A DNA stretch of 64,000 nucleotides, from NCBI GenBank assembly GCA_009746045.1, contig RPFO01000891.1, positions 319,001-383,000 on the forward strand, in the 5' to 3' direction. The translations under genes and the position numbers were made by a program. Below are positions 23,213 to 60,090 of this stretch, piece by piece (positions within the stretch are counted from its first letter, which is position 1; each line of letters begins with the position of its first letter). Under the pieces are notes generated by a model, which saw nothing but the letters and a program-made list of their open reading frames with translations, was not told where the DNA came from and did not search any database. The DNA comes from Mesostigma viride (taxonomy: Eukaryota > Streptophyta > Mesostigmatophyceae > Mesostigmatales > Mesostigmataceae).

Positions 23213-23903
23213 TGCAAGCGTTGCAGATATGAGCTAAGACCCACAAGGTCAGTGGATGGTGGCTATGGCTAACAGTGCTGACATTGCTGCAAATTAGCGG
23301 AATTCGGCGAGGATGAACGCCCCTTCAAGCCTGCTTCAAGTAATAACTTTTTACGTTGGCACCCGCGAACACAAGCGAAGCCGCAGCCAACTCACGGTAA
23401 AAATGCTAGCTGCACGATCATGCTGTCAGAGGGCCAGAGCCCCCATGCAGTAGGCACAGTGCCAGACGGCAGCGTCAAATAGAACTTTGAGTCAGAAGGG
23501 AAACGTTTAGAAACTTGTGAGCCTTTTGCACTGACAAAGCTCAAAGTTTGTCGATTAAAGTACAGCTTAATTAGACAACTATTACGATTGTAAAGCTCAA
23601 GTTTACCAAACTAACAAACTATCTATTGAAATTTTGTTCCGGACTACTACGGTACGCTTGTGCACAAGCAGACGTAACCTGCTACGTGGCGTCTGGTTAA
23701 TGCGTTAGTCTGGCGGGAACGTGACGCAGACGCCGGTGTAGCTACTAACCATGGCGGTCGGCAATGTGGATCGAGCATTCCGAAGACGCACCCAGCACCG
23801 CAATTCCTGGTGGAGTGGTGGCACTGATTTTTCTGCCTGATGCGATCTGGTAGCTTTGGGCATTACCGAAAACGAAGAAATTCGGTTGACTTGACCAACT
23901 ACC
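23213..23903. promoter_or_regulatory. Divergent intergenic region, MEP50 / glutaredoxin-like gene
   Basis: A 691-bp gap between two outward-facing ATGs. No other gene or repeat is visible. A shared promoter is inferred from position only. Confidence 0.55.
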
Positions 23904-26525
23904 ATGGCAGCGGTGAGTGCACCTGCGTTGAGGCTGTTTTCGCTCGGTGCAGCCGTCAGTCCTGCACTTGTCAGAGATATCCCACCTCGTGCAATGACGG
24001 ATGCAGCTAGCACTGTAGCTCTAAAACCATGTAAATTGCAGACTTTCAGGCTGCTATGCCTTAGTGGTTCCCCTGACCTGTTGACGTCAGCACGCTGTAA
24101 GCGGCAACGGACTGTTTGCTTCGGGTGGACCGTCGTTGGAAGCCCGGAGGAAGCAAACGACATTCCGGAAGAGAAGATACAGTTGGTGCTTTACACCAAA
24201 AGTGAATGCTCTCTTTGCGAAGGTCTGGAAGAAAAGATCGAGGCCCTGCTGCATGTAAACGGTCCGAATGGCTTGTCTGAGGCGTCCCTGGAGGTATGTG
24301 GGCATTTATCCCTCCAGATGATGCAATCGGTTATCGGCAAAATTGACACAACTAGCTCCGGCAATACCTCATTGCCATAGAGATTTCTTACCGAGTGCAG
24401 CGCCAAAGGATAATGTTTGGTGGGTGGTCATGAGGCCCCTGAATGGGTATAATGTGAGTAGAGAGTAGACACGAATGGCCTGCCACGCTGATGATACCTC
24501 GCTGTAAAGTCATTGGCTATTGTCCCTACAGTAGTCACGTCTCCATCGTCATCGTGAACTCCTGGTTCTTTAGTTGCAGGTGCCCCTCACTTAGTGACCA
24601 CTGGTAAGTGGCAGGACAAGTTCAGAAATCAGGCAACAAATTGAACTACGGCAACAAAGCTATCCCCAGACAAAAATATTGAACTGTGTGCGTTTGGATC
24701 TCAGAACTTAGGATCCCGGGCTGTAAAGCCAACAAGGGATCCAACGAAAAATCATCTCCTCCCAACTCTCTACAAGCTCCTGCAACCCATTCTTCCTTGC
24801 ACTGGCCATTTGCCCGGTGCGTCTTCCTTTCATGCCTAAGCCCGTCTGTGGTTTGCCGTTTGCCCACTGCTCCCTCCTTCATGGAGGCAACGACTCCCTC
24901 CCAACTGCACGCTACATTGGGTAAACAAGTCCCTCCTTGACTGCTGGTTTTTTGTGCTCCATCCTTCGCTGCTGTTTTTTTGTGCTCCCTCGGCTGCTGG
25001 GTTTTTGTGCTGCCTCCATACGTCATGCGGGGCCCCAGCTGCGTGACATTGCCACCAACGAGGAGTGGATGCAGCAACACCGGATGGAAGTGCCCGTCCT
25101 TGCCCGGGTGAACGCCGACGGAAGCGAGGTAGGTGACGTGAAAATGCCTCTGCCTTGAAGGCGGCCTGCACGCGAACTGGCCAAAGGGTTGCATAAGCTC
25201 CTAAGGGTGGCATAAGCTTTTTCTGGCTGTCGAAGCACTATGGCAGCTTGTGGGAGGCAAGTGGAGCATTCGGTTGCTCAAGCATCATCGCATGGAACGG
25301 TTAGGATTGTTGTATGGTCAGATTCATTTGCTTTCAGGTTGTTACGGCGGCAGTACCAAGCCCTCTGCACAGTCTGCCAGCAATGGCCAGGGCATCACAG
25401 CGGTGTTTGATCGATGGGGTTGGGGTGGTTTGCTAGGGTCACCCCTGGGTAAGTGACCGGTGCCGAATTCGCACTATGAGTTATGCAGCATTGGAGGATC
25501 GTGGCCTTCCTGAGTTTGAAATGGGAATCTGATGAGTGCATTATTTTCATTATTGTTATTACATCATCATCATTATCATCGTATACATCATCATTATGGC
25601 ATCTGGTGAAGGGGTTGTCGTGGTGGCTCCTTGCCACATATTATGATAGGCAGTGGTGTGCCCTGTGGGGGAGTCGTTGCGGTGGGTGAACCGTTGCGAT
25701 ACTTATATGTAAGCGGGCATTGTCCCCTGTTTTTATTATGGGTGAACCGTTGCGATGCTTATCAGGCGGAGCCAATTTTCAGAAGAACCGTTAGGTTCGC
25801 CAGAATTGGCGAAGCTTATAAGGCCGTACACGTGAGAAAACATAGGAATAGGGGATGAAAATCCGTCAATCCATCCATCCATCCATCCATCCATCCATCC
25901 ATCCACCGAATTTGTCCCGAATTTGCAAGCAGAAGGGTGAGGGTCTTCCGAAAATTGGCTCCGCCGTAGAGTTTCAACGGGCAAGTTGCAAACACGCACG
26001 TTACTTGATATGTAAGCGGGCATTGTCCCCTGTTTTGATTAGCCAAGGCTTTTGGTCATTTGGAGGATATGCTTGCCTCGTTGGCTGTATTCAGTGTTTC
26101 GCCTCCAACACAGGTGACGTAGTCACTTGACAAGCCAGTGGGAGTTTGGGAGCACAGCCACATGCCGGACATGAGTTATAGGCATGTTGCGGCACTGCGG
26201 TGCAATCAATGCGCGAATTCCCCTTTACGTTTCTTTCTGGACTGCAAACGTACCTGTGTATCACTGCCACACGGACAACCGAGTGCCAAGGTCTTTTCCC
26301 CTGTGCATGCAGCTCCCCCCTCCCCTCGCCCCCCTTGCATGGAGGCACCATGATGTTTTCTGGCTTGTTGACCAACATCCCACTTACCATTGGCCCACAG
26401 TGCCATGCATGTGTGTTTGAAATACCACCATTGTTGGTGTGCAGGAAATACTGCCCCGTTTCCCACCGAGGACGTCGCTCGAACGTATGGCGAAGAAGCT
26501 CAGGGAAGCCTTGGGCTTGAGTTAG
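23904..26525 (+). CDS. Glutaredoxin-like protein (DUF836 family), probably organelle-targeted, 186 aa
   Basis: Three exons: 23904-24293, 25039-25128, 26445-26525; all junctions are phase 0 and the stop is TAG at 26523-26525. Residues 1-90 are rich in Ala/Ser/Arg/Leu and poor in acids at the start, like a plastid or mitochondrial transit peptide. The thioredoxin-type fold begins at about 92: LVLYTKSECSLCEGLEEKI, with CSLC as the redox pair Cys102/Cys105. It continues ELRDIATNEEW, then MEVPVLARVNADGSE with the cis-Pro at 149, and closes with EILPRFPPRTSLERMAKKLR, whose family role is the last strand and helix. The fold predicts a thiol-disulfide oxidoreductase; the substrate is unknown. The second intron carries MITE copy 2. 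It is divergent from the MEP50 gene. Confidence rests on the motif order and exact phase. Confidence 0.9.
25681..25761. repeat. Tandem duplication beside MITE copy 2
   Basis: gggtgaaccgttgcgat occurs near 25684 and 25742. The first copy continues acttatatgtaagcgggcat; the second reads gctta up to the MITE and resumes tatgtaagcgggcattgtcc after it (26009 onward). So the first copy shows an uninterrupted version of the target. Confidence 0.85.
25762..26008. mobile_element. MITE copy 2, TA-flanked, in an intron
   Basis: 247 bp, closely similar along its whole length to 3294-3545, with the same TCAGG and CTTGA ends and the same inverted repeat. TA flanks it on both sides (25760-25761, 26009-26010). 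Its central ATCC run is purer than in copy 1. It has no coding capacity, so its transposase is elsewhere. Confidence 0.85.
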
Positions 26526-26929
26526 AAATTGTTTGGGACTGGTCTGATGATATTGGAGAGGCGGCGCGGGAAATTGGGAGGGGACAGGAAGTGCCCCGTT
26601 ACCCTGGCATGCAAGATGGGTGGTTGCAGCCACGGTTGACAGGTTATATAGGCAGGTTTTCCTTTTTGGTCTGCAGATTGTGGGCCAGCTGATGGGCCTG
26701 GGCCAGAAGAAACATGGCAGGAAGCTATAAAGCAGAATTATTAGGTGCACATCTAGCTTCGCAATTTGAATTAAACAATAAGTATCTAATCCGTGCAGCA
26801 ACTGCACATTTATGTTGCTTAATTACATTGAAAGTGTGCTGTTTATTTATTAATTCGCGACTGTACGTCGATCATGTGGGCCCCGCCATAGTATATAATT
26901 GCCATAGGAGGAGGTGTCTACCTGGTACG

Positions 26930-27290
26930 TTGGCCAGCTATTCCTAAGCCCGCCCGCAGGGCCCACAACATCGGTACGTATTCACCTGGTCGGTGCGGGC
27001 AAGATGGCCGGCAAAGAGGAGGCGGCGCGGTGTGGGATGGTACGTATGGCCGGTGACAAGAGGATCGAGCTCGCAGTAGAGCTAGCTCGGCCCGGGTGCG
27101 GCGCTCTTGGAGTCTTGGTAGCGGACGCCGAGGATGTGACGGAGCGTGCGCATTCGAGTGCACGACTGTGCCGTCTTGAAAGCTGCTTGCTAGGAGCGCC
27201 TGGTCCAGGGTCCACGACTCGCAGCTCGCAGCCATAAAGGGGGATGCTGAGGATAAGGGCTTGCGCCGCTCACTCAGGTGTCGCGACATG
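26930..27290 (-). mobile_element. LINE fragment, C-terminal region of the reverse-transcriptase ORF
   Basis: On the minus strand, CESWTLDQALLAS, RMRTLRHILGVRYQDS and RRLLFAGHLARTDQV appear in order but in different frames, so the copy is frameshifted. These match the conserved end of many LINE ORF2 proteins (YGCESWTL, LRRILGVRW.D and R.L.W.GH..R.). It is a dead fragment lacking both the catalytic domain and a 3' tail. Confidence 0.75.
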
Positions 27291-27365
27291 CACATGTCCA
27301 GAACCTTTAATTCGAGGCGGAGGAGGCCGGCCGCCCAGGCGCCCAGGCCTGGGCGGCCCTCAATC

Positions 27366-27451
27366 CATAGTGTATATGCAGTACGTACGTAAGGCAGCCC
27401 TTTTGGCCAGGTGGCCAAAAGGGCTGCCTTATACGTACTGCATCCACTATG
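27366..27451. repeat. Hairpin-forming inverted repeat
   Basis: Arms of about 40 nt: catagtg, gcagtacgta and aaggcagcccttttggcc are each matched by their complement on the other side of a short centre. A few mismatches lie in the outer half; the inner 18 bp pair perfectly. A hairpin core of a MITE is possible. Confidence 0.85.
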
Positions 27452-27909
27452 CTTTAATTTGCTACATATATCGAAGCTTTAAATTTGTTTAGGTGAGACA
27501 ACTATTTCTGGACGCACTGGCATGGTGATCCAACGTCGTAGAATTGGACTAGGGTATTTGTCTGAGAGAAAAGATTGTGTGAAGGCCGCGGGAGCCGTGT
27601 GGCGCTATCTGTAGGAAGACCGGCATGGAGGGAGATATATGGTATCGAACAATAACAGGGGGTTACAGAATAAACTCCAAAAGATGAAGGAAAAAAATCG
27701 AAAACACACACATACACACACAAAGGAGCTAAAAGAAAATTTAAGAAGTATAACTCAAAGATGTTAAAAGATATTTAAAAGGAAAAGAAAATCTTTATAA
27801 TTGCCCCCATGCAGAGGTTGCTAGAATTGTAATTGAACCTAGGTACGTGTGGCCTGCCTTTCAAGGCAACGAGGGGGGGGGGGGGGGGGGCCGGGGGGGG
27901 CATGCCCCT

Positions 27910-28148
27910 TTCTCATAAGTAATTAATTAATTAATTAATTCATTAATTAATTAGACTCGTGCTCCCGTTGGGGAGTCACGGAGCATTAACCCCGATGGAT
28001 GGATGGATGGGTGCAAACAGTCCTACCGGTCTAATCTATCTACCTCAGCTACAGGTCTACGACATCTATCTAACTACAACATCTTGCTAGACAGCCTAAC
28101 GATGCCCTAGGGGAGCTGTCTGGCGTGCCTCCCACGGGATTCTCATAA
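27910..28148 (-). mobile_element. 5'-truncated LINE copy with 9-bp target-site duplication
   Basis: ttctcataa occurs at 27910-27918 and 28140-28148. Between them, reading on the minus strand, about 180 bp of LINE 3' end finishes with a (TTAA)n tail at 27920-27952. The body matches the 3' portion of the LINE at 63490-64000, including the blocks cagtcctaccggtctaatct and ggcgtgcctcccacgggatt. Severe 5' truncation, a simple-repeat tail and a target-site duplication are typical of LINE insertion. Confidence 0.88.
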
Positions 28149-29408
28149 TTGCTCTAGCTGTGCATATCGAAAACAGGGATGAAAGTTATACCTACTTGAA
28201 ACGTGTGTACCCCGTGACTCTCCCAACGGAGGCCGCGTGAATTCATGAATGAATATGGGACAGGGAGAATGAACGCATTAATTGAACAATAATTGCATTT
28301 TCGTGTAATTTTTCGAGTAATTATTTTTCTAATCAGATTACAGCATAGTTGTATCACTTCATAGTACGTACTTACTCCGTGCATGGCATGCATGCCCATG
28401 CGCACGACACGCAAGTACTTACTCAACATGTAGCGCTCCAGCCTCCAGGGCCGGGGCGGGCCCGGCCTGTGCATGCACAACTATATATACTAGCTACAGC
28501 TATCTAGCTAGATCTAGCTAGCTAGCTATACCAGCCCTCCAGTATATCGTGCAGCTATGTACTCTTGAATACTACTATAAGCTGTCGGGCTGCTACCCCG
28601 TGTACACATAATGTAGCTAGTTCAAGCGTACAGCGTACGTATAGCCGGCGCAGCTACCATATATCATCATTACGCTATCGAGTATAAACTACTAGCTGTC
28701 CGATGCATGAAGGTTCAATCTATATATTAAAACCGCACGAATATATGATCCGGATCGATTAAATTGAATGATATCATCTTTTAGCACATGAGCACAGACC
28801 AAATTGTCAACAAAATGGAATGGGATACATTGGTGTCTATCTAAGACTCTAGCTAGTTCGATCCAAATCGATAACATGCATGCATGGCTTGGGCGAGGAT
28901 CGATCCGACACAATCAGGTTGGGCTGGAAAATGATACACCAATACAAACAGAGCTCTTCTCTTTCCCGAACTTGATTGTCAGTTTACATCTGTGCACAGT
29001 ATTTACCACCTGGTCAGTACGGTCAGGTATACTCTGTGCCATGCCTTGTGCATGCACACGAGTGCTGAGGCTACACACACCTTTGCACTCCCTTGCGTTC
29101 GATGTCATCCATCTGTCAATGCCGGCTTATGAAGATGTTGCACTTGGCAGCCACCGATGCCGGCAAATAAATATACCTGAACATTGTCCTCCAAATACTC
29201 CATCTATTGCAGTTGATCACAAACCATGAAATTCCTTATACCTACCAAGCTTGGCCAATGGCCATGGCTGCCACGATTCCTTGCGGTGCATCCGATCCCC
29301 GTATGGCACATCAGACATGGTGCGCCATCTGCCAGCACATGGCTGATAGCGCATCAAAGCAATGTGCAACCACACGTGGGCTGTAGCAGACGGGCACATG
29401 GAGCTATA

Positions 29409-55070
<25,662 letters not shown>

Positions 55071-55689
55071 AAATATTTATTCATTTTCCAAACATGCCGA
55101 TGTGAGTTCAACTACGTTCAACACAGAAATCGTGAACATCGAACTGAAAACCTTGCATCGCGTATACGTGCATACGCTATGTAGCAAATGAAATTATGCT
55201 GGGGTGAAGCACTTTTGTCCATTTTTATGAAAGACTGCCAACGTGACCATGTAGTTCTGGGCTTCTAGCTTACCTATGTAACCCATAGCTGTGTGTGTAC
55301 GTATATGTACGTAGCTATTGAGTTGCGGGACTGCCACCGCGCGCCATTTTTTGGTCGGGGATCTGGGAGGGTGCCACGTGGCATAATTGTGGTACACCGC
55401 ACTATCAGAGGAAATTTCGCGGTTCTCGCGTTTTCGCTTCAGATGCAATCTGATGCAATATGGCTACGCACGTGCGATAATACGAGGATTCCGGACCCCG
55501 GTTGCTGTAGCCCAGGAGACGCACCAGTTATCTTAGATCCGACTTGCAGTAGCATCATTCGATCCCCGAATTTTAACACCGAACGGATGTTGCCTGCAAG
55601 CAAGCGTCGTTGACAGTAGCTGGTCCGCGGCAAGTCCAGTTGGATGAATAACAAGCCTGCCATGTTGTTGTGTTTGTGACTTCTACAGA
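55071..55689. promoter_or_regulatory. Divergent intergenic region, NRDE2 / short-chain dehydrogenase
   Basis: A 619-bp gap between two outward-facing ATGs. No other gene or repeat is seen. A shared promoter is inferred from position. Confidence 0.55.
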
Positions 55690-57444
55690 ATGCATTGGCG
55701 TGGCGTACATGATGCTGTACGCTTTGTGATTCATTTTGGCCTGGGAGGCTTGGACCTGGTTAGAAATGGGGCTGCGCATGCGTTGGGGAAAAGCTGCGTT
55801 CCCGACCTCAATGAACGCGACTTCAAAGGACGTGTTGCGATCGTCACCGGGGCGAACGCGGGAGTGGGAAGAGCCACCGCATCTCTTCTTGCCGAGCGAC
55901 ATTGTCACGTCGTGATGGCTTGCAGGTATGTAATAATTAAGCACTTCCTTCTTAATTATAACGATGCTTCAAACTTTCTAGCGTTGGACTGTATGACAGC
56001 ACAGTCCAGCTTTTCTAGTTTCGGATACGCGCCTCCATTCCTGGTTCAAGAGGCGATGCCTGTGTAGAATATTTCACAAATATCTATCATTGAACCAGTT
56101 TCGTCAGTCAGGATCCAAAGACTGCAGCTTGGCACCCACCTCTCCCAACGGGTACAACAATTTTCGCCCTGCGGGCAACGTGTCTCTGCCGTGATGATGC
56201 ATGCGGGCATAATCCCTGGGATCACTGCATGCATCTAAGCAATCTTACTTTACATACTACCGTAGCTAGACCTGTCATCAAAGCGCTGTTCTGCCTCGCT
56301 CCGCTAGGATCACCAATCACCGTCCATTCCCTCACGAACAAGAACTTCAGGGATGCTCCAAAGACTTGTCCTGGGAGGTGTGCCTTATAACGCAGGGTTT
56401 CGTTTGTGGCCTTCCGTTTGTGTCATCCTTCCGCTTCCACCCTATTCATGCACCGCTGCTCTTGTTTTGCTATTTTCACCACTCTATTGCGCCAGATCAC
56501 CCGAGCGGGGCGCCGCCGCGGCGCGACAAGTGTTGGAAGAGCACCCCACCTCCCACGTGGATGTGATGCCCCTAGATCTCCTCAGCTTTGCCAGCGTGCG
56601 CAATTTCGCCTCTCAGTTCCGTCGCCGGGGCCTCACCTGTGACTACCTGGTGAACAATGCCGGAATCATGGGCAAGCCCTTCTCACTATCCGAAGATGGG
56701 TTCGAGTCCCACTTCCAGAGCAACTACCTCGGCCACTTCCTGCTCACCCACTTGCTGCGGCCCTGCATGTCCACGGGATGCCGCATCATCTGCCTCTCGA
56801 GCGTCAAAATGTGGCCGAGGATCGACTTTGACAGTTTTGATGACGCCGCGTTCGCTACCGGCGCTGGTGCGGGCGGTCGTGGGGGTCTCCTACGGACACC
56901 ACTTGTCGGCCCCCGCCGCAAGTTCAGCGCGTATCGGTGCTACCAGCAGTCCAAGCGCGCGCAAGAGCTGTTTGTGCTTGAGCTCACACGCAGGGCACTC
57001 CTGTCCGCGTCAAGGAAGGCCGCTAGCAGCAGTAATAACCGGGTGAGCTGCGATGCTGGCAAGTCGATGTCCGTTACTTCATCAAGCGGTGCTTACGGGG
57101 GGTCATCGTCAACGAGCATGGATGCTAACATGATGGGCATGGATGTCGTGCCGGTGGCGGTCCACCCTGGCCTCGTCCAAACCGATCTGGCGGATACCGG
57201 CTTCTTCCGCAAGTACTTTGGCTCACTGTTTGCACGCGTGGTGCCCCTGCGCTCCTGCGAGGATGCTGCGCGCCAGGTTTTGTTTGCCTTGACCGCGCCC
57301 GCGCGCCAAGTGGCGGGCAAGTACGTGATGGACGGCAAGGCCCATGACATCAGCTCGTTTGACGATGACGGGAAGACGGCGGGCCGCTTGTGGGACACCT
57401 CGCTGGATCTATGCCATGTTAACGACGCGTTCCCTGTTCGGTGA
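55690..57444 (+). CDS. Short-chain dehydrogenase/reductase, retinol-dehydrogenase-like, 394 aa
   Basis: Two exons, 55690-55925 and 56496-57444; the junction falls inside an Arg codon (AG|A) and total length is 1,185 nt. After a roughly 45-residue leader comes the Rossmann start GRVAIVTGANAGVGRATASL, with TGANAGVG at 53-60. NNAG is at 132-135, a Ser strand ICLSSVKMW at about 177-185, and the active-site pair Tyr228/Lys232 in YQQSK. HPGLVQTDL follows near the substrate side. The order fits classical SDRs of the RDH11-14/WWOX/protochlorophyllide-reductase-like group that use NAD(P)H to reduce carbonyls; the substrate cannot be told. Insertions of about 25 residues before Tyr228 and a Ser/Gly-rich 40 residues after the active site make it longer than usual. 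Divergent from NRDE2. Confidence 0.92.
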
Positions 57445-58665
57445 CGTGTACCGGTTATGCTTAACGTGGGAGAGTGACGTGCATCAGCGTGAGATACTCT
57501 GCAGGGCCCCGCCAATGCCCACGCACGTGTTCATCACTTGTGTAGATGATAACGGAGCCTTTTCTATGGGCATCTACTGTTTTAGCGAAAGTTTCCTTGC
57601 GAGATGGCTAAACTGTCAGGTTGGGCTGGTTGGGGCAAGGGACCTGGCACATAGTCGGTGCGGGCACTTGCCACGGTGATCCCTGCCATCTGGAGAGCGC
57701 CGGTGCAGCAATATACTTAGTCAGACCTGTTTTTAAACCTCAGTTTGGAAAATGGCAAATTATTATTGTGGGCTTGGCGATGCAACGGCATCGCAAGGAT
57801 GACCTTGCTGTACAATGTTGCCTACCATATGGCATATACGGATAATCAATCAGCTTGTTTACATGAAAATTCCTCGCTTGATTATGCCTCGTGTGCGACC
57901 AGCCGAGCTATGGACTGACCTTTTGTCGTGACAGTGTGCAATAGGTACATAAATGAGACAACCACAGTTGGCATGCATGTTTAATGATAGACCTGTTCGT
58001 ACGCACCGGCCATTTGTCATTGAAGGAACTTGTGGCGTAAGTTGCGTGAATGTTTTATATATTAAAAGAATGACCGGCAGCTAGCTACTAGACCCCCTCT
58101 GCCATCTCCGAACGACTAGTTTTTCGGGTACTTATTTAGGTCGACGCCAGTTTAGGCGGAGCGAAAGTCAAGTTCGAGTGCTGTTTAGCCCTTCTGCATG
58201 TAACTTTGGACCTTTGTAAATCTTGGAGATACGGCGCGCCGTACGCCCAAGAGCGGCGCGGCGAAGTGCTCAGAGAGAGGCGTGCTGACACCTACTTACC
58301 TCTTATTCGCCGACTTAATTTCGGTGTACTTATAGACGTTTTTTTCTGGTTTCCGTCTTTTAAATAAAGTGGACCGTAGGTAACCTTCGGTACGGCCCGG
58401 CGCCAGGACTTTGGCGCCGACGGGCGCGCCCCGCCATATGCAAAAGTGCATGGCCCAGCCCAGCCAAAAGGTCACGGCTTCAGGCACAATTAATGGGGGG
58501 GGCACCCCCACTTGACCTTGTGGCATGGCCACAAAACAAATCTTCTGACGCTGAATTTTTTTCATCCAATTAGATACGTCCACGGCGAGTTAGCCTTTTC
58601 AGTCAGCGTGATTTTTAGAGGTGCATGGCTATAGCACTTGTAAGTTATGAATTTTGAGGCGCTAA
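57445..58665. other. Intergenic region, no gene found
   Basis: 1.2 kb downstream of the dehydrogenase. Long A/T-rich stretches alternate with GC-rich blocks (acggcgcgccgtacgcccaa near 58235). Unidentified transposon debris is likely from about 58.1 kb on, but no ends or domains are visible. Confidence 0.4.
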
Positions 58666-58669
58666 ACTT

Positions 58670-59775
58670 TGCGCACACTGCACTTATCTCTCTCCTAAAC
58701 CAGGTGGAGGGCAAGTGCGGCGTGCTCATGAAGAAGCTTGAAGCCATCACCGCCCACACTGAGGCCCTGGCCTCACAGGTCCCAAAGATAGCGGAGCAGA
58801 CGGCCACCATCACATCCCAACCGCGTAGCCCGGCAGGATGCTGGCGACCTCCCGCCCCTCTCCTATGCGGACCTAGCTGCTGCGGACAGCTCGACCGCCT
58901 CAACCACCGACGCCATCGCTACAACAAAATTAACTCCAGGAGCTTGAAGACCTTGGCCACTGGGCACAACAACGGGCCGAGGCCACCGACCGCGCCCCCC
59001 GCGACTGCTGGGTGGTGCTGCGTCGCTTCCCCCAGAAGCCAGGTGATACGTTAACCATGCACCCTTGCCGACGAGCTCAAGGACCAGCTCCTTATACCCT
59101 CATGCATGCATGGGCCTAGCTGGTATAGGTGAGGTAGAACTGCGTGGGTGCCACCGCCTTCCCCACTCGATCACGGGACAAGGCGGCTCCCCCACCAGTC
59201 CTGCTCACCTTCCCCTCCCGTGAGGACAAGCAGCGGTTCCTTTCTCGTCGCAAGAAGTTTCACGACCTCACCTGGACGCTGGTCGATCGACCTGACCCCT
59301 GCTCAGCAGCAGCAGTGACGCGACCAACTGTGGCCGGAATACCTCCGCCGCAAGCAGGACCCCCAATGATGCAGCCAGAAGAAGCCCATCATTGCAAGGT
59401 GTACTGCATGGAGGGGCGGGGACCTGATGATCAACCACAAGATGTGGACGGCGGACGCCCCCGGGGCCTCTCGCGCCCGGGCGGTCTGAAAGTGGGCGCC
59501 TGCGGGCTAGAATAGCTTGTATAATGGCCCTACTACGGCTTGTATCCATTGACGTAGTCACTGCCGCCATGGCAGCCATGCATGCCTACTGAGAGGAGTG
59601 TTTGCCTATATATATAGCAGGTTTATAGCTGGGCGTTTGCTTTGGTTTGAGTGATTTCACTCTGCTGTAAGTAATTATATTTTTAATATATATAGCTGTG
59701 CCATACCTAGTCACATGACCGCCAACACACAGTACACAACCAGCCATAGCCTTATAGCTTACTATAGTCCTTGTA
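58670..59775 (+). mobile_element. Half-LINE copy A: ORF1-like gene plus 3' region, no reverse transcriptase
   Basis: Homologous to copy B at 60290-63490. The first part encodes helix (LNQVEGKCGVLMKKLEAITA, ALASQVPKIAEQTATI), the later part PVLLTFPSREDKQRFLSRRK and LTWTL, then tracts in other frames reading LTPAQQQQ and LWPEYLRRKQDP. Coiled coil, RNA-binding-like domain and C-terminal domain in that order recall LINE-1-type ORF1 proteins. It is frameshifted between the two parts. After the ORF comes a 3' stretch shared with copy B (ggctagaatagc, tagctgtgccat..acctagtcac, acacaaccagccat). No reverse transcriptase lies between, so both copies have a half-LINE layout. Confidence 0.7.
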
Positions 59776-59789
59776 CAGCCATGCTACGT

Positions 59790-60090
59790 CCTGGCTATGC
59801 TCACTGAGATTACTTGCCAGTTGCCCACGCTCCTTGTTATTATGATATGCTCGATCACGTACATGGGTCTTATTGCACCCACAGATCTTGCAGGATCGTT
59901 TATCGTGTCCGATCGATTGCAGCTAGTTGTGGCATATGCCTTTGGCATGATCGAAGGAGAAAGGGGGTCTCTGCCCTTCCTTCCTGTTGTGCACACTGAC
60001 ATCAGGGATTAAAAGCACTGAATTGGTGCTCGACCTTGACTCCCCAACGGGAGCACGAGTTTAATTAATTTATATTTATTAATTGTGCAT
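59790..60090 (+). mobile_element. LINE/SINE 3'-end copy with (TTAA)-type tail
   Basis: Ends actccccaacgggagcacga then ttaattaatt. The upstream block (tgggtcttattgcacccaca, gcatatgcctttggcatga, cagggattaaaagcac) recurs on the opposite strand at 61738-61985. The final 30 bp are also shared with the LINE tails at 27.95 and 63.53 kb. Confidence 0.75.

Larger units (their letters stand above)
26526..29408. other. Convergent intergenic region with LINE debris
   Basis: 2.9 kb between the stop codons of the glutaredoxin-like and NRDE2 genes. It contains a LINE C-terminal fragment, a hairpin, a G-run at 27872-27900, and a truncated LINE with target-site duplication (all listed). 28150-29400 has no gene I can support; it is dense in ctag, catg, gatc, gtac and ttaa motifs, often doubled. 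Confidence 0.6.
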
